This document shows positions 47,236 to 57,663 of a stretch of 64,000 nucleotides of DNA, piece after piece (position 1 is the first letter of the stretch; every line of letters begins with the position of its first letter). This stretch comes from Geodermatophilaceae bacterium NBWT11 (lineage in GTDB: Bacteria > Actinomycetota > Actinomycetes > Mycobacteriales > Geodermatophilaceae), in the NCBI GenBank assembly GCA_014218215.1, contig CP043652.1, positions 3,906,001 to 3,970,000 of the forward strand, written 5' to 3'. The notes beneath the pieces are model-generated. The model was not told where the DNA came from. It was given only the letters and a program-made list of their open reading frames with translations, and ran no database searches. The position numbers and the translations under genes were made by a program.

Positions 47236-47652
47236 GTGTCCGCAGGAGAGATCGCCGGGCTCATCGCCGCCGGCGCGCTGGTGGTGCTGGTGCTGCTGCT
47301 CGCCGTCCCGGTGCTGAAGCTGGGCCGCACGCTGGACGAGACCACGCTGACCATCCGGCAGGTCCGTGAGCAGAGCCAGCCGATCCTGAGCCAGGCCTCC
47401 ACCACGGTGACCCACGTGAACGCCAACCTCGAGCGGGTCGACGACATCACCGGCAACGCCGCGAACGTCTCCAGCAACGTGGCTGCGCTGACCAGCGTGT
47501 TCGCCGCGACGCTGGGCAGCCCGCTGATCAAGGCCGCGGCGTTCAGCTACGGCGTGCGCAGCGCGGTCACCAAGAAGCGCGAGGGCCAGGCCGCCGCCAC
47601 CGCCCAGCGTTCGGCCAAGGACGAGCGTCGCGCCCGTCGGCGGGCCGCCTGA
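47236..47652 (+). CDS. DUF948-family membrane protein
   Basis: 138 aa. One N-terminal helix (IAGLIAAGALVVLVLLLAVPV) is followed by a long amphipathic/coiled-coil region (LDETTLTIRQVREQSQPILS; ANLERVDDITGNAANVSSNV), the DUF948 pattern. The C-terminus is basic and likely cytosolic or DNA-contacting. Function unknown. GTG 47236 is supported by the GAGAGG upstream. Its stop shares an A with the next ATG, so the two membrane proteins are coupled. Confidence 0.88.
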   Translation: MSAGEIAGLIAAGALVVLVLLLAVPVLKLGRTLDETTLTIRQVREQSQPILSQASTTVTHVNANLERVDDITGNAANVSSNVAALTSVFAATLGSPLIKAAAFSYGVRSAVTKKREGQAAATAQRSAKDERRARRRAA

Positions 47653-47957
47653 TGCGCCGGCTGTTCTGGCTGACCATGGGCATCACGATCGGCGTGCTCG
47701 TCGTCCGCAAGATGTCCCAGGCCGCCGAGAAGCTCACCCCGCAGTCGGTCGTCGGCCAGTTGGCCGACGGTCTGCGCGACCTCGGTGACGCGATCGCCGA
47801 CTTCGGGGCCGACGTCCGTGCCGCCGCCGCCGGCCGCGAGGAGGAGCTGCGTTCGGGCACCGGCCTGGACGCCCCGCTCCCCACCCGCGAGGACGCCACC
47901 GCCGGTGGTCAGGCCGCGATCGCCGCCCGTCGCGGCGCGCACTCCGCCGACCACTGA
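47652..47957 (+). CDS. DUF6167-like small membrane protein
   Basis: 101 aa with an N-terminal helix (LFWLTMGITIGVLVVRK), then a helical segment (LADGLRDLGDAIADFGADVRAA) and a polar tail. It always seems to follow the DUF948 gene before alaS in actinobacteria (recollection of synteny, not checked). Likely a partner of the DUF948 protein; no function known. Confidence 0.8.
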   Translation: MRRLFWLTMGITIGVLVVRKMSQAAEKLTPQSVVGQLADGLRDLGDAIADFGADVRAAAAGREEELRSGTGLDAPLPTREDATAGGQAAIAARRGAHSADH

Positions 47958-47974
47958 CCCCACCGGTCACCCCC

Positions 47975-47998
47975 GGCCCCGCACCTCCGCGCGGGGCC
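47975..47998 (+). terminator. Hairpin before alaS
   Basis: An 8-bp GGCCCCGC/GCGGGGCC stem with an 8-nt loop, between the DUF6167 stop and the alaS ATG (22 nt before it). Could be a terminator or an alaS leader element. Confidence 0.45.
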
Positions 47999-48020
47999 AC
48001 CCCCACGAGATGAAGCAGAG

Positions 48021-50690
48021 ATGAAGACCGCCGAGATCCGCCGCCGTTTCCTGGAGCACTTCGAGAAGCGCGGGCACACCGTCGTCCCCAGTGCCTCGCT
48101 GGTCTCCCCGGACCCCTCGCTGCTGTTCACCGTGGCCGGGATGGTGCCCTTCATCCCGTACCTGACCGGTCGGGAGCCCGCCCCCTACCCGCGGGCGACC
48201 AGCGTGCAGAAGTGCGTGCGCACCCTCGACATCGAGGAGGTCGGCAAGACCACCCGGCACGGCACGTTCTTCCAGATGAACGGCAACTTCTCCTTCGGCG
48301 ACTACTTCAAGGAAGGCGCCATCGAGGCGGCGTGGGCGCTGCTCACCTCCTCCGTCGACGACGGCGGGCTCGGCTTCGACCCCGAGCGGCTCTGGGTGAC
48401 CGTCTACCTCGACGACGACGAGGCGGCCGAGGCCTGGGCGCGGCTCACCGGGCTGCCCGCCGAGCGGATCCAGCGGCTGGGCAAGGAGAGCAACTACTGG
48501 TCCACCGGCGCGGCCGGCCCGGCCGGGCCGTGCTCGGAGATCTTCTTCGACCGCGGTCCCGAGCACGGCCCCGACGGCGGGCCGCTGGTCGACGAGGGCG
48601 GGGACCGGTTCGTCGAGATCTGGAACCTGGTCTTCATGCAGTACGAGCGGGGCGACGGCGAGGGCAAGGACTTCCCGATCCTCGGCGACCTGCCGAAGAA
48701 GAACATCGACACCGGCATGGGCCTGGAGCGGGTCGCCTTCCTCCTGCAGGGCGTCGACAACATGTACGAGATCGACGAGGTCTCCCCGGTGCTGCGCCGG
48801 GCCGCCGAGCTCGCGGGGGTGACCTACGGTGCCGACCACGACACCGACGTGCGGCTGCGCGTGGTCGCCGACCACGTCCGGTCCGGCCTGATGGTCATCG
48901 GCGACGGGATCACCCCGGGCAACGAGGGCCGCGGGTACATCCTGCGCCGCCTGCTGCGCCGCGCGGTCTACTCCATGCGGGTGCTCGGGGTCGACGAGCC
49001 GGTGCTGCCCACCCTGCTGCCGGTCAGCCGGGACGCGATGAGCCCCAGCTACCCCGACCTGGCCACCGACTTCGAGCGCATCGCCTCGGTGGCCTACGCC
49101 GAGGAGGAGGCGTTCCGCCGCACCCTGGTCTCGGGCACCACGTTGCTGGAGACCGCGGTCGCGTCGGCCCGGTCGGCCGGCACCACCCAGCTCACCGGTC
49201 AGCAGGCGTTCAGCCTGCACGACACCTACGGCTTCCCGATCGACCTGACCCTGGAGATGGCTGCCGAGCAGGGCGTCACCGTCGACGAGTCCGGCTTCCG
49301 CGCGCTGATGACCGAGCAGCGCGACCGCGCCCGGGCCGACGCCCGCGCCAAGCGCAGCGGGGGCGCCGACGTGTCGGCGTACCAGGAGCTGCTCGGTCTG
49401 CACGGGCCCACCGACTGGCGGGCCTACGACACCCTGACCACCACCTCCCGGGTGCTCGGCCTGGTCGGGGACACCCCGGTCGCCGGCCCCGGTGAGCTGA
49501 CCCGCGTCGTGCTGGACAGCACGCCCTTCTACGCCGAGTCCGGTGGCCAGGTCGCCGACGCCGGCCACCTGGTCTGGGACGGCGGACGGGCCGAGGTCGT
49601 CGACGTGCAGCGCCCCGTCAAGGGCCTGGTCGTGCACCAGGTGCGGGTGCTGGAAGGAGAGCTGCGCGAGGGCGTCGAGCTCACCGCCGAGGTCGACCTG
49701 GAGTGGCGCCGTTCGGCGTGCCAGGCGCACTCGGGCACCCACGTGGTGCACGCCGCGCTGCGCCGGGTGCTCGGCCCGCAGGCGCTGCAGGCGGGTTCCT
49801 ACAACCGGCCGGGCTACCTGCGGCTGGACTTCGCCTGGCAGGGCGCGCTGTCCACCCAGCAGCGCAGCGACATCGAGGAGGTCGCCAACGCCGCGGTCCG
49901 GGAGGACCAGGCCGTGCGCGCGCTGTGGATGACGCTGCCCGAGGCCCGTGAGTTCGGCGCGCTCGCCCTGTTCGGCGAGACCTACGGCGAGCAGGTCCGG
50001 GTCGTGGAGATCGGCGGCGAGTGGTCGCGCGAGCTCTGCGGTGGCACCCACGTGCGGGGCAGCGCCCAGATCGGTCCCCTGGCTCTGACCGGGGAGAGCT
50101 CGGTCGGGTCGGGTTCCCGACGCGTCGAGGCCGTCGTCGGCATCGAGGGCTTCCGCTACCTGGCCCGCGAGCGGGACCTGGTCCGTCAGCTGTCCGACCT
50201 GCTCAAGACACCGCAGGACGGTCTCCTCGACCGGGTCGGCAGCATGCTCGCCCGGCAGCGGGACGCCGACAAGGAGCTCGCCGACCTGCGCGGTGCCCAG
50301 ACCCTGGCCGCGGCCGGTGACCTGGCCGGCACCGCCCGCGACGTCGGTGGCGTCCAGCTCGTCACCGGGTCGCCCGCCGGCCTCTCCGGGGGCGACCTCC
50401 GCACGCTCGTGCTCGACGTCCGCGGGCGGCTGGGCGCCGAGCGGCCGGCGGCGGTGGTGCTGGCCTCGGAGAGCGACGGCAAGGTCGCCCTGGTCGCGGC
50501 GGTGAACCCGGCGGCGCAGGAGCGCGGCGTGTCGGCCAGCGACCTGCTCAAGGCCGCGGCGGGTCCTGTCGGGGGCCGCGGGGGCGGCAAGCCCGACGTG
50601 GCCCAGGGCGGCGGCACCGACCCCGCCGGCATGCCGGCCGCACTGACCGCTGTCGAGCAGGCCGTGGGCACGGCCGCCGCCTCCGCGTGA
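48021..50690 (+). CDS. alaS: Alanyl-tRNA synthetase
   Basis: Class II synthetase, 889 aa. The N-terminal catalytic core ([53 protein letters not shown]) is followed by the tRNA-recognition helices, the editing domain with zinc ligands [13 protein letters not shown] and [15 protein letters not shown], and the C-Ala domain (Gly-rich [17 protein letters not shown]). Complete at normal length. ATG 48021; stop overlaps ruvX (GTGA). Confidence 0.97.
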   Translation: MKTAEIRRRFLEHFEKRGHTVVPSASLVSPDPSLLFTVAGMVPFIPYLTGREPAPYPRATSVQKCVRTLDIEEVGKTTRHGTFFQMNGNFSFGDYFKEGAIEAAWALLTSSVDDGGLGFDPERLWVTVYLDDDEAAEAWARLTGLPAERIQRLGKESNYWSTGAAGPAGPCSEIFFDRGPEHGPDGGPLVDEGGDRFVEIWNLVFMQYERGDGEGKDFPILGDLPKKNIDTGMGLERVAFLLQGVDNMYEIDEVSPVLRRAAELAGVTYGADHDTDVRLRVVADHVRSGLMVIGDGITPGNEGRGYILRRLLRRAVYSMRVLGVDEPVLPTLLPVSRDAMSPSYPDLATDFERIASVAYAEEEAFRRTLVSGTTLLETAVASARSAGTTQLTGQQAFSLHDTYGFPIDLTLEMAAEQGVTVDESGFRALMTEQRDRARADARAKRSGGADVSAYQELLGLHGPTDWRAYDTLTTTSRVLGLVGDTPVAGPGELTRVVLDSTPFYAESGGQVADAGHLVWDGGRAEVVDVQRPVKGLVVHQVRVLEGELREGVELTAEVDLEWRRSACQAHSGTHVVHAALRRVLGPQALQAGSYNRPGYLRLDFAWQGALSTQQRSDIEEVANAAVREDQAVRALWMTLPEAREFGALALFGETYGEQVRVVEIGGEWSRELCGGTHVRGSAQIGPLALTGESSVGSGSRRVEAVVGIEGFRYLARERDLVRQLSDLLKTPQDGLLDRVGSMLARQRDADKELADLRGAQTLAAAGDLAGTARDVGGVQLVTGSPAGLSGGDLRTLVLDVRGRLGAERPAAVVLASESDGKVALVAAVNPAAQERGVSASDLLKAAAGPVGGRGGGKPDVAQGGGTDPAGMPAALTAVEQAVGTAAASA

Positions 50691-51181
50691 CGGCTCCCGA
50701 CGACGCCGGGTCGGCGGCGGGCTTCCTGCCCGGCCGTCGGCTCGGCATCGACGTCGGCACCGTGCGGGTGGGCGTGGCGATGTCGGACGCCACCGGGTTC
50801 CTGGCCAGCCCGTTGCAGACCCTGCATCGGGCCAAGAACGAGGCCGACCTGGACCGGATCGCCGCGCTCGTGGTGGAACACGAGGTGGTGGAGGTGGTCG
50901 TGGGGGACCCGAGGCACCTGTCCGGTGCGTCCGGGGCCTCTGCCGCAGACGCCGGCGCCTACGCTGGTTCACTGGCCGCGCGCATCGGGGACGTCCCGGT
51001 GCGCCTCGTCGACGAAAGGCTCTCCACCGTGACCGCAGCCAGTCATCTGCGTGCCGGCGGCATCGACGCCCGTCGGCAACGCTCGGTGATCGACCAGGCG
51101 GCCGCCGTGGTCATCCTGCAGAGCCACCTCGACCGAGCACGAGCTGCGGGCAGCGCCGCGGCCGGGCGGCGCCACACGTGA
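50687..51181 (+). CDS. ruvX: Holliday junction resolvase-like protein RuvX/YqgF
   Basis: 164 aa RNase H-like protein. [19 protein letters not shown] holds the first catalytic Asp, [11 protein letters not shown] the second strand, [13 protein letters not shown] the Glu, and [19 protein letters not shown] the last Asp. Homologues act in 16S rRNA 5'-end maturation and/or anti-termination. Between alaS and mltG, the classic actinobacterial order, with overlaps on both sides. Confidence 0.93.
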   Translation: MTAPDDAGSAAGFLPGRRLGIDVGTVRVGVAMSDATGFLASPLQTLHRAKNEADLDRIAALVVEHEVVEVVVGDPRHLSGASGASAADAGAYAGSLAARIGDVPVRLVDERLSTVTAASHLRAGGIDARRQRSVIDQAAAVVILQSHLDRARAAGSAAAGRRHT

Positions 51182-52962
51182 GCGACCCGACCGACCGTCC
51201 GAGTCGCCGCGGACGCCACACCACCGGTGAGGGCGGCACGTCGGCCGCGGACTTCCTCGCCAGCTACCACACCGGCGAGTTCGCCGCGATCACCGACGAG
51301 CAGGCCACCGGCCCGGTCGCCGGTCAGTCCCGGGCCGAGCGCCGTCGGGCCGCCGAGGAGGCCGAGGCCGCCCGCCGCGCCGAGGAGCGTGCGCAGCTCG
51401 CCGCCCTCCGCGACGACGAGGACGACCAGGTCACCCGGCGCACCCCGCTGTCCGCGCCGGCCACCACCGAGCTGCCCGCGCCCCCGGCCGGCGGCATCCG
51501 GGCCACTCCGCCGGCCGCCCGGTCGGTGGCGTCCCGTCCGGCGCCGTCGTCCCTCCCCGCGCTGATCCTGGGCGCCTCGCGCAGCGACACCGGAGGCGTC
51601 GGTGGCCGCGGCCCCGAGCTGTACGACCAGGAGCGCGACCCGATCCCGGTGGAGGACCCCGACGCCGACACCGGCCGGGTCCTGACGGACGAGGCCTCAG
51701 CAGCCCCGGAGCCGGCGGCCGTCGTCCACCACGACCACCACGCCGACCACCACGCCGACGATCACGGCCACGCAGACCACGACGAGCCGCCCGCGCACCC
51801 GGCCTGGGACCAGACCGGTGGCTTGGACGTCATCGGCGCCGACGCCGAGGAGGAGCGCGGCCGCCGGGGCCGGAAGGCCCGCGCCCGCGCCGGGAAGACC
51901 CGCAAGCGCCGTGCCCGTCGGCCGATCACCATCGTGGTCTCCCTGCTCGTGCTGGCCGGGATCGTCGGCGGCATCGTCGTCGGGGGCCAGTGGCTGTTCA
52001 CGAAGATCAACCCGGTCGCCGAGGACTACACCGGCCAGGGCACCGGCGACGTGCAGGTCCGGGTCGCCACGGGCGACTCGCTCACCGCCATCGGCCGCAC
52101 GCTGGTCGAGGCCGACGTGATCGCCTCCACCGGCCCCTTCGTCGACGCCGCGCAGGCCAACCCGGCGTCCACCGGCATCCAGCCCGGCGTCTACGGCATG
52201 CGGCTGCAGATGAGCGGCCAGGCGGCGCTCGACCTGCTGCTGGCCCCGGACACCCGGTTGTTCTCCCGGGTCACCATCCCCGAGGGGTTCACGGTCACCC
52301 AGGTGCTGGACCGGCTCAGCGAGTCCACCGACACCCCGATCGCCGACCTGCAGGCCGCTGCGGCCGACACCGCGAGCCTGGGCCTGCCGAGCTGGTCGAC
52401 CGGGCAGCTCGAGGGCTTCCTCTACCCGGCCACCTACGACTTCGAGCCCGAGACCACGCCCACGGAGATGCTGCAGCGGATGGTCGCGCAGTTCACCGAG
52501 GAGACGGCCTCGATCGACTTCGAGAGCCGGGCCGCGGCGATCGGCCGCACGCCCTACGAGGTGCTCACGATCGCCTCGATGATCCAGTCCGAGACCCTGC
52601 AGGACGCCGAGCGGGTGGACGTCTCCCAGGTCATCTACAACCGGTTGGCGCAGGGCATCCCGCTGGGCATCGACGCCACCACCGCCTACGGACTGGGCAA
52701 GAACGGCAACGACCTGACCACCGCGGACCTGCAGAGCGACAACCCGTTCAACACCCGCAACCGGTTGGGTCTGCCGCCGACCCCGATCAGCTCCCCGGGC
52801 GCGCCGAGCCTGGAGGCCGCGTTGGCCCCCAGCACCGGTGACCTGCTCTTCTACGTCCTCGAGGACGCGGAGGGCAACCACTTCTTCACCAACAACATCG
52901 ACGACTTCAACGCCGCCCGGCAGCGCTGTGCCGACGCCGGTCTCGGCTGCGGAGCCGGGTGA
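51178..52962 (+). CDS. mltG: Endolytic murein transglycosylase MltG
   Basis: Membrane enzyme that cuts nascent glycan strands and sets their length, 594 aa. A long cytosolic N-terminus (about 250 residues) is Arg/Ala-rich and contains a His-rich stretch (about 180-207). One membrane helix at about 248-275, then a LysM-like part (VRVATGDSLTAIGRTLVEAD) and the YceG catalytic domain. The catalytic Glu lies in LTIASMIQSETLQDAERVDV, followed by VIYNRLAQGIPLGIDATTAY. The N-terminal region is much longer than in E. coli MltG. Confidence 0.93.
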   Translation: MSDPTDRPSRRGRHTTGEGGTSAADFLASYHTGEFAAITDEQATGPVAGQSRAERRRAAEEAEAARRAEERAQLAALRDDEDDQVTRRTPLSAPATTELPAPPAGGIRATPPAARSVASRPAPSSLPALILGASRSDTGGVGGRGPELYDQERDPIPVEDPDADTGRVLTDEASAAPEPAAVVHHDHHADHHADDHGHADHDEPPAHPAWDQTGGLDVIGADAEEERGRRGRKARARAGKTRKRRARRPITIVVSLLVLAGIVGGIVVGGQWLFTKINPVAEDYTGQGTGDVQVRVATGDSLTAIGRTLVEADVIASTGPFVDAAQANPASTGIQPGVYGMRLQMSGQAALDLLLAPDTRLFSRVTIPEGFTVTQVLDRLSESTDTPIADLQAAAADTASLGLPSWSTGQLEGFLYPATYDFEPETTPTEMLQRMVAQFTEETASIDFESRAAAIGRTPYEVLTIASMIQSETLQDAERVDVSQVIYNRLAQGIPLGIDATTAYGLGKNGNDLTTADLQSDNPFNTRNRLGLPPTPISSPGAPSLEAALAPSTGDLLFYVLEDAEGNHFFTNNIDDFNAARQRCADAGLGCGAG

Positions 52963-53765
52963 ACCGGGCCGCCGTCCTCGGTCGCCCCATCGGTCACTCG
53001 CTGTCCCCGGTGCTGCACCGGGCCGCCCACGCCGCCCTCGGGCTGACCGACTGGACCTACGAGGCGCTCGACCTGGGGGCTGACGAGCTGCCGGTGCTGC
53101 TGGCCGGGCTCGACGAGGAGTGGCGCGGCTTCTCGGTCACCATGCCGTGCAAGCAGGCCGCCGCCGCGGTCGCCGACGAGTCCGACGCGTTGCCCCGGCT
53201 GCTCGGGGCGGCCAACACCCTCGTGCGCACCCCCACCGGCTGGCGGGCGGAGAACACCGACGTCACCGGGGTCGGCATGGCCCTGCAGCTGGCCGGCGTC
53301 GAGCAGGTGGACCACGCCGCGGTGCTGGGCGGCGGCGGGACCGCGGCAGCCGCCGCGGTCGCGCTGGCCAGCCTGGGCGCCCAGACCGTGGACGTCGTCG
53401 TCCGCGATGCCGAGCGGGCGGCCGGGGTGCTGCACGTGCTGGACGCCCTGGAGGTCACCGGCCGGGTCCGGCTGTTCGCCGACACCCCCGAGGTCGCCGC
53501 CCCGGTGGTGGTCAGCACCGTCCCGGTCGACGGGCAGACCACGGTCGCCGGGCTGCACTGGACGGCCGGCCAGACCGTGCTCGACGTGCTCTACGCAGGC
53601 TGGCCGACCCCGTTGGCCTCGGCGGTGCAGGCGGCCGGTGGCACCCCCGTGCACGGTATCGAGGTGCTCTTCTGGCAGGCCACCGTCCAGGTGGAGCTCA
53701 TCACCGGCCGGCCCGCCCCGATCGAGGCCATGCGCACCGCGCTCGACGCGGTCCTCGCCCGCTAG
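52959..53765 (+). CDS. aroE: Shikimate 5-dehydrogenase
   Basis: Reduces 3-dehydroshikimate to shikimate with NADPH, 268 aa. Substrate-site AVLGRPIGHSLSPVLH, the Lys of VTMPCKQAAAAV, the Asp of AENTDVTGVG and the cofactor loop VLGGGGTAAAAAV are all present. It opens the aro gene run and overlaps mltG (GTGA). Confidence 0.94.
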   Translation: MNRAAVLGRPIGHSLSPVLHRAAHAALGLTDWTYEALDLGADELPVLLAGLDEEWRGFSVTMPCKQAAAAVADESDALPRLLGAANTLVRTPTGWRAENTDVTGVGMALQLAGVEQVDHAAVLGGGGTAAAAAVALASLGAQTVDVVVRDAERAAGVLHVLDALEVTGRVRLFADTPEVAAPVVVSTVPVDGQTTVAGLHWTAGQTVLDVLYAGWPTPLASAVQAAGGTPVHGIEVLFWQATVQVELITGRPAPIEAMRTALDAVLAR

Positions 53766-53769
53766 ACCG

Positions 53770-54402
53770 GTGCTGGCGGCCGCGGCGGCCCTGCTGGGGC
53801 TCGCACTGGGTCCCCGGCTCGCCCGGGCCACCGTCCGGCTCGCCCGGCGCGGCCCGACGGTCTCCCGCCGCCGGGTCGTGGTCACCGCCGTCGGCGCGGC
53901 TGCCGCGCTCGCCGGGGCGGCAGCCACCACCGGCACCCGACCGGCGCTGGTCGGCGTGCTGTGGGTGGCGGGGGCCGCGGTCGTGCTCGCCGGGGTCGAC
54001 CTCGCCGTGCACCGGCTCCCCGACGTCGTCACCGGGCCCGCGGTGGGCGTGCTGCTGGTCGCGTTCGTCGCGGACGCCGCGGTCGAGGGCGGCTGGTCCG
54101 ACCTGGGCCGGGCCGCCGCGGCCGCCGGGATCGCGTTCGGGGTCGCGGCGCTGGCCCGGCTCGCAGCGCCGTCCGGGCTGGGGTTCGGCGACGTCAAGCT
54201 GCTCGGGCTGCTGGGCCTGCTGCTCGGCTGGCGGGGGTGGGACGTCCTCGTGCTCGGGGTGTTCCTCGGGCTGCTGGTCGGCGCCGTCGTCAGCCTGGTG
54301 CTGCTGGCCTCCCGACGGGCCGGCTGGCGCACCGCGATCCCGTTCGGCCCGCCCCTGCTGGTGGGCGCGGCAGCGGCCTGGGCGGTGGCCGGGCCGCTGT
54401 AG
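53770..54402 (+). CDS. A24-family prepilin peptidase
   Basis: 210 aa membrane aspartyl protease with about six helices. The two catalytic Asp sites are VLAGVDLAVHRLPD and GLGFGDVKLLG (GxGD). The N-terminal cysteine-rich methylase domain of PilD is missing, as in short archaeal/actinobacterial forms. It processes type IV pilin/Tad prepilins, yet no pilin or secretion gene lies in this window. It is placed inside the aro run between aroE and aroC, as in many actinobacteria. Confidence 0.88.
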   Translation: MLAAAAALLGLALGPRLARATVRLARRGPTVSRRRVVVTAVGAAAALAGAAATTGTRPALVGVLWVAGAAVVLAGVDLAVHRLPDVVTGPAVGVLLVAFVADAAVEGGWSDLGRAAAAAGIAFGVAALARLAAPSGLGFGDVKLLGLLGLLLGWRGWDVLVLGVFLGLLVGAVVSLVLLASRRAGWRTAIPFGPPLLVGAAAAWAVAGPL

Positions 54403-54438
54403 TCAGGACCGTCGTACCCGGCTGGCAGACTCACCCCC

Positions 54439-55620
54439 ATGTTGCGCTGGTTGACCGCTGGTGAGTCGCACGGTCCGCAGCTCACCGCCATCCTGGAGGG
54501 GCTCCCGGCGGGGGTGGAGGTGCAGACCTCCGACCTCGACCACCAGCTGGCCCGGCGCCGGCTCGGCCACGGCCGCGGCGCCCGGATGAGCTTCGAGACC
54601 GACACCGTCACCCTCACCGGCGGCGTCCGGCACGGCCGCACCCAGGGCGGCCCGATCGCCGTCCAGGTCGGCAACACCGAGTGGCCCAAGTGGCAGACCG
54701 TGATGGCCGCCGACCCGGTCGACGCCGAGGTGCTCGCCGGGCAGGCCCGCAACGCCCCGCTCACCCGGCCCCGCCCCGGTCACGCCGACCTGGCCGGCAT
54801 GCAGAAGTACGGCTTCGACGACGCCCGACCGGTGCTGGAGCGGGCCAGCGCCCGGGAGACCGCCGCCCGGGTGGCGCTGGGCACCGTGGCGCGCGCGTTC
54901 CTGGAGCAGGCCCTCGGCGTCCACGTGGTCAGCCACGTGGTGGGCATCGGCCCGGTGACCGTCCCCGACGGCGTGCTGCCCGGCGCCGACGACAACGAGC
55001 GGATCGACGCCGACCCGGTGCGCTGCGCCGACCCCGACACCTCGGGCCTGATGGTCGCCGAGGTCGACGACGCCCGGAAGACCGGCGACACCCTCGGCGG
55101 CGTCATCGAGGTCGTGGTCCACGGCCTGCCGCCGGGCCTGGGCAGCCACGTGCACTGGGACCGTCGGCTGGACTCCCGGTTGGCCGGTGCGCTGATGGGC
55201 GTGCAGTCGGTCAAGGCCGTCGAGGTCGGGGACGGCCTGGAGACCGCGCGCCGCCGCGGCTCGGTCGCCCACGACGAGATCGAGCTGACCGGGGACCGCG
55301 CCGTCCGCCGCCGCACCGACCGCGCCGGGGGCATCGAGGGCGGGATGACCAACGGCGAGGTGCTGCGGGTCCGCGCCGCGATGAAGCCGATCAGCACCGT
55401 GCCCCGCGCGCTGGACACCGTGGACACCGCCAGCGGCGAGGCCGCGGTGGCGATCAACCAGCGCAGCGACGCCTGCGCGGTGCCCCGCGGCTCGGTCGTG
55501 ATGGAGGCGATGGTGGCCCTGGTGCTGGCCGACGCCGTGCTGGAGAAGTTCGGCGGCGACTCGGTCGCCGAGACCCGGCGCAACGTCACCGGCTACCTCG
55601 ACGCGCTGACCTGGCGGTGA
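54439..55620 (+). CDS. aroC: Chorismate synthase
   Basis: Last common step of aromatic synthesis, EPSP to chorismate, needs reduced FMN; 393 aa. [52 protein letters not shown] and [15 protein letters not shown] are family signatures. ATG 54439 is 7 nt after CAGACT, a possible -10, so a leaderless start is possible here too. Coupled to aroK by GTGA. Confidence 0.97.
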   Translation: MLRWLTAGESHGPQLTAILEGLPAGVEVQTSDLDHQLARRRLGHGRGARMSFETDTVTLTGGVRHGRTQGGPIAVQVGNTEWPKWQTVMAADPVDAEVLAGQARNAPLTRPRPGHADLAGMQKYGFDDARPVLERASARETAARVALGTVARAFLEQALGVHVVSHVVGIGPVTVPDGVLPGADDNERIDADPVRCADPDTSGLMVAEVDDARKTGDTLGGVIEVVVHGLPPGLGSHVHWDRRLDSRLAGALMGVQSVKAVEVGDGLETARRRGSVAHDEIELTGDRAVRRRTDRAGGIEGGMTNGEVLRVRAAMKPISTVPRALDTVDTASGEAAVAINQRSDACAVPRGSVVMEAMVALVLADAVLEKFGGDSVAETRRNVTGYLDALTWR

Positions 55621-56159
55621 GCACACCGGGCACCGGGTTGGTGGTCCTCGTCGGGCCGCCCTCGTCGGGCAAGACCACGGTGGGGACGGCGCTGGCCCAG
55701 CGGCTGGGCGTGGTGTTCCGGGACACCGACCACGACGTCGAGGCCGAGGCCGGCACGACGATCGCCGACCTGTTCGTCACCCAGGGCGAGCCGCACTTCC
55801 GCGCCCTGGAGGAGCGGGCGGTCGCCCGTGCGCTGGCCGAGCACACCGGGGTCCTCGCCCTCGGGGGCGGCGCGGTGCTCAGCGCGCACACCCGGGCGCT
55901 GCTGGTCGACCTCGTCGCCGAGGGCGTCACCGTGGTCTGGCTGGACGTCGACCTGCCCTCGGCCGCCCAGCGGGTCGGCCTGAGCCGCGACCGGCCGATC
56001 CTGGGCATCAACCCGCGGCAGATGCTGCGCCAGATGCTGGAGACCCGGGCCCCGCTCTACACCGAGGTCTCCACGCTGCACGTGCGCACCGGCGGCCGCA
56101 CCGTCGAGGACGTCGTCGCCGACGTGCTCGCCGAGCTGGGCCAGGAGAGCGCGCCGTGA
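55617..56159 (+). CDS. aroK: Shikimate kinase
   Basis: Phosphorylates shikimate with ATP, 180 aa. P-loop [18 protein letters not shown], the shikimate-binding Asp in [20 protein letters not shown], the Gly-rich [16 protein letters not shown], and the lid Arg in LSRDRPILG are present. The enzyme is stand-alone here, not fused to aroB. Overlaps aroC and aroB. Confidence 0.95.
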   Translation: MSTPGTGLVVLVGPPSSGKTTVGTALAQRLGVVFRDTDHDVEAEAGTTIADLFVTQGEPHFRALEERAVARALAEHTGVLALGGGAVLSAHTRALLVDLVAEGVTVVWLDVDLPSAAQRVGLSRDRPILGINPRQMLRQMLETRAPLYTEVSTLHVRTGGRTVEDVVADVLAELGQESAP

Positions 56160-57232
56160 CCGAGCTGCAGCGGATCACCGTGGCCGGCCAGGTGCCCTAC
56201 GAGGTCGTCATCGGCCCCGGGGCCACCGCCGAGCTCGTCCTGCTCACCGACACCGCGATCGCCGGGGCCACCCGGGCCGCCGTGGTGCACACCGCGTCGC
56301 TCGCGGCGGTGGCCGGCGGGGTCGTCGCGACCCTGCAGCAGGCCGGGCTGGCCGCCGAGGCGCTGGTGGTGCCCGACGGCGAGCAGGCCAAGACCGCCGA
56401 GGTCGCGGCGGGTCTCTGGGCCGAGCTCGGCCGGCTCGGGCTGACCCGCACCGACGTCGTCGTCGGGGTCGGCGGGGGAGCGGTCACCGACCTGGCCGGT
56501 TTCGTCGCGGCCACCTGGCTACGCGGTGTCCGGGTGGTGCAGGTGCCCACCAGCCTGCTCGGGATGGTCGACGCCGCCGTGGGGGGCAAGACCGGGATCA
56601 ACACCGCGGCCGGCAAGAACCTGGTCGGTGCCTTCCACCCGCCGGTCGCCGTGCTGATCGACACCGACACCCTCGACGGCCTCCCGGAGGCGGAGTTCCG
56701 GTCCGGGCTCGCCGAGGTGGTCAAGTGCGGGTTCATCGCCGACGCCGCGGTGCTCGACCTGCTCACCGCCGACCCCACCGGCCGGTCCTCGACCACCGAG
56801 CTCATCGCCCGCGCCGTGCAGGTGAAGGCCGACGCGGTGGGCGAGGACCTCTACGACACCGGCCGCCGGGAGTTCCTCAACTACGGCCACACGCTGGCCC
56901 ACGCCATCGAGAAGGTGGAGGACTTCGGCTGGCGGCACGGCGACGCGGTCGCCGTCGGCCTGGTCTTCGCCGCCGAGCTCGGTGCCGCGGCGGGGCGGTT
57001 GTCCCGGGCCGAGGCCGACCGGCACCGCGACCTGGTCGCCGCGATGGGCCTGCCGGTGACCTACGCCGGGGACTTCGCCGATCTGCGCGCCGTGATGGCC
57101 GTGGACAAGAAGTCCCGCGGGGCGAGCCTGCGGTTCGTTGTGCTCGACGGGCTCGGCCGACCGGGCATCCTCATCGACCCCGACGAGGCCTGGCTGCGGA
57201 CAGCCTGGGCAGCAGTGGAGCAGAGCGCATGA
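56156..57232 (+). CDS. aroB: 3-dehydroquinate synthase
   Basis: Converts DAHP to 3-dehydroquinate with NAD and a divalent metal, 358 aa. [20 protein letters not shown] and [20 protein letters not shown] bind NAD and substrate phosphate; [16 protein letters not shown] and [10 protein letters not shown] hold metal-binding His residues. Overlaps aroK (GTGA) and aroQ (ATGA). Confidence 0.97.
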   Translation: MTELQRITVAGQVPYEVVIGPGATAELVLLTDTAIAGATRAAVVHTASLAAVAGGVVATLQQAGLAAEALVVPDGEQAKTAEVAAGLWAELGRLGLTRTDVVVGVGGGAVTDLAGFVAATWLRGVRVVQVPTSLLGMVDAAVGGKTGINTAAGKNLVGAFHPPVAVLIDTDTLDGLPEAEFRSGLAEVVKCGFIADAAVLDLLTADPTGRSSTTELIARAVQVKADAVGEDLYDTGRREFLNYGHTLAHAIEKVEDFGWRHGDAVAVGLVFAAELGAAAGRLSRAEADRHRDLVAAMGLPVTYAGDFADLRAVMAVDKKSRGASLRFVVLDGLGRPGILIDPDEAWLRTAWAAVEQSA

Positions 57233-57663
57233 GCATCGTCGTCCTCAACGGCGCCAACCTGGGGCGCCTGGGCACCCGGGAGCCGGAGAAGTACGGCTCG
57301 ACCACCTACGCCGACCTGGTCGCCCGGATCGAGGCGGTCGCCGCCGAGCTGGGGCAGGACGTCGCCGTCCGGCAGACCGACAGCGAGGCCGAGCTGCTCG
57401 GCTGGGTGCACCAGGCCGCCGACACCGGCACCGCCGTGGTGGTCAACGCCGCCGGCTGGACGCACACCTCGGTCGTGCTGCGCGACGCGCTCGCCCAGGT
57501 CGACGCCCCGGTCGTCGAGGTGCACATCACCAACGTGCACGCCCGCGAGCCCTTCCGGCACCACTCCTACGTCTCCGCCGTCGCCGACGGGGTGATCGCC
57601 GGCCTGGGCGTCTTCGGCTACGAGGCGGCGCTGCGCTACCTGGCCGAGAAGGGGGTGCGGTGA
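57229..57663 (+). CDS. aroQ: Type II 3-dehydroquinate dehydratase
   Basis: Dehydrates 3-dehydroquinate, 144 aa, dodecameric flavodoxin-like fold. [20 protein letters not shown] carries the catalytic Arg/Tyr loop, and [20 protein letters not shown] the His of the active site. The usual NPGAYTHTS reads NAAGWTHTS here, a mild variant that keeps the THTS part. Overlaps aroB and shares its last base with pepQ. Confidence 0.95.
   Translation: MSIVVLNGANLGRLGTREPEKYGSTTYADLVARIEAVAAELGQDVAVRQTDSEAELLGWVHQAADTGTAVVVNAAGWTHTSVVLRDALAQVDAPVVEVHITNVHAREPFRHHSYVSAVADGVIAGLGVFGYEAALRYLAEKGVR

Noticed and set aside
47967-50972. 1001-aa minus-strand open frame
   Set aside because: It lies wholly antisense to alaS and parts of its neighbours. 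Its translation is low-complexity (G/A/V/D/L/H) and matches no family; it arises from the high GC of the real genes, which leaves few stops in the antisense frame.
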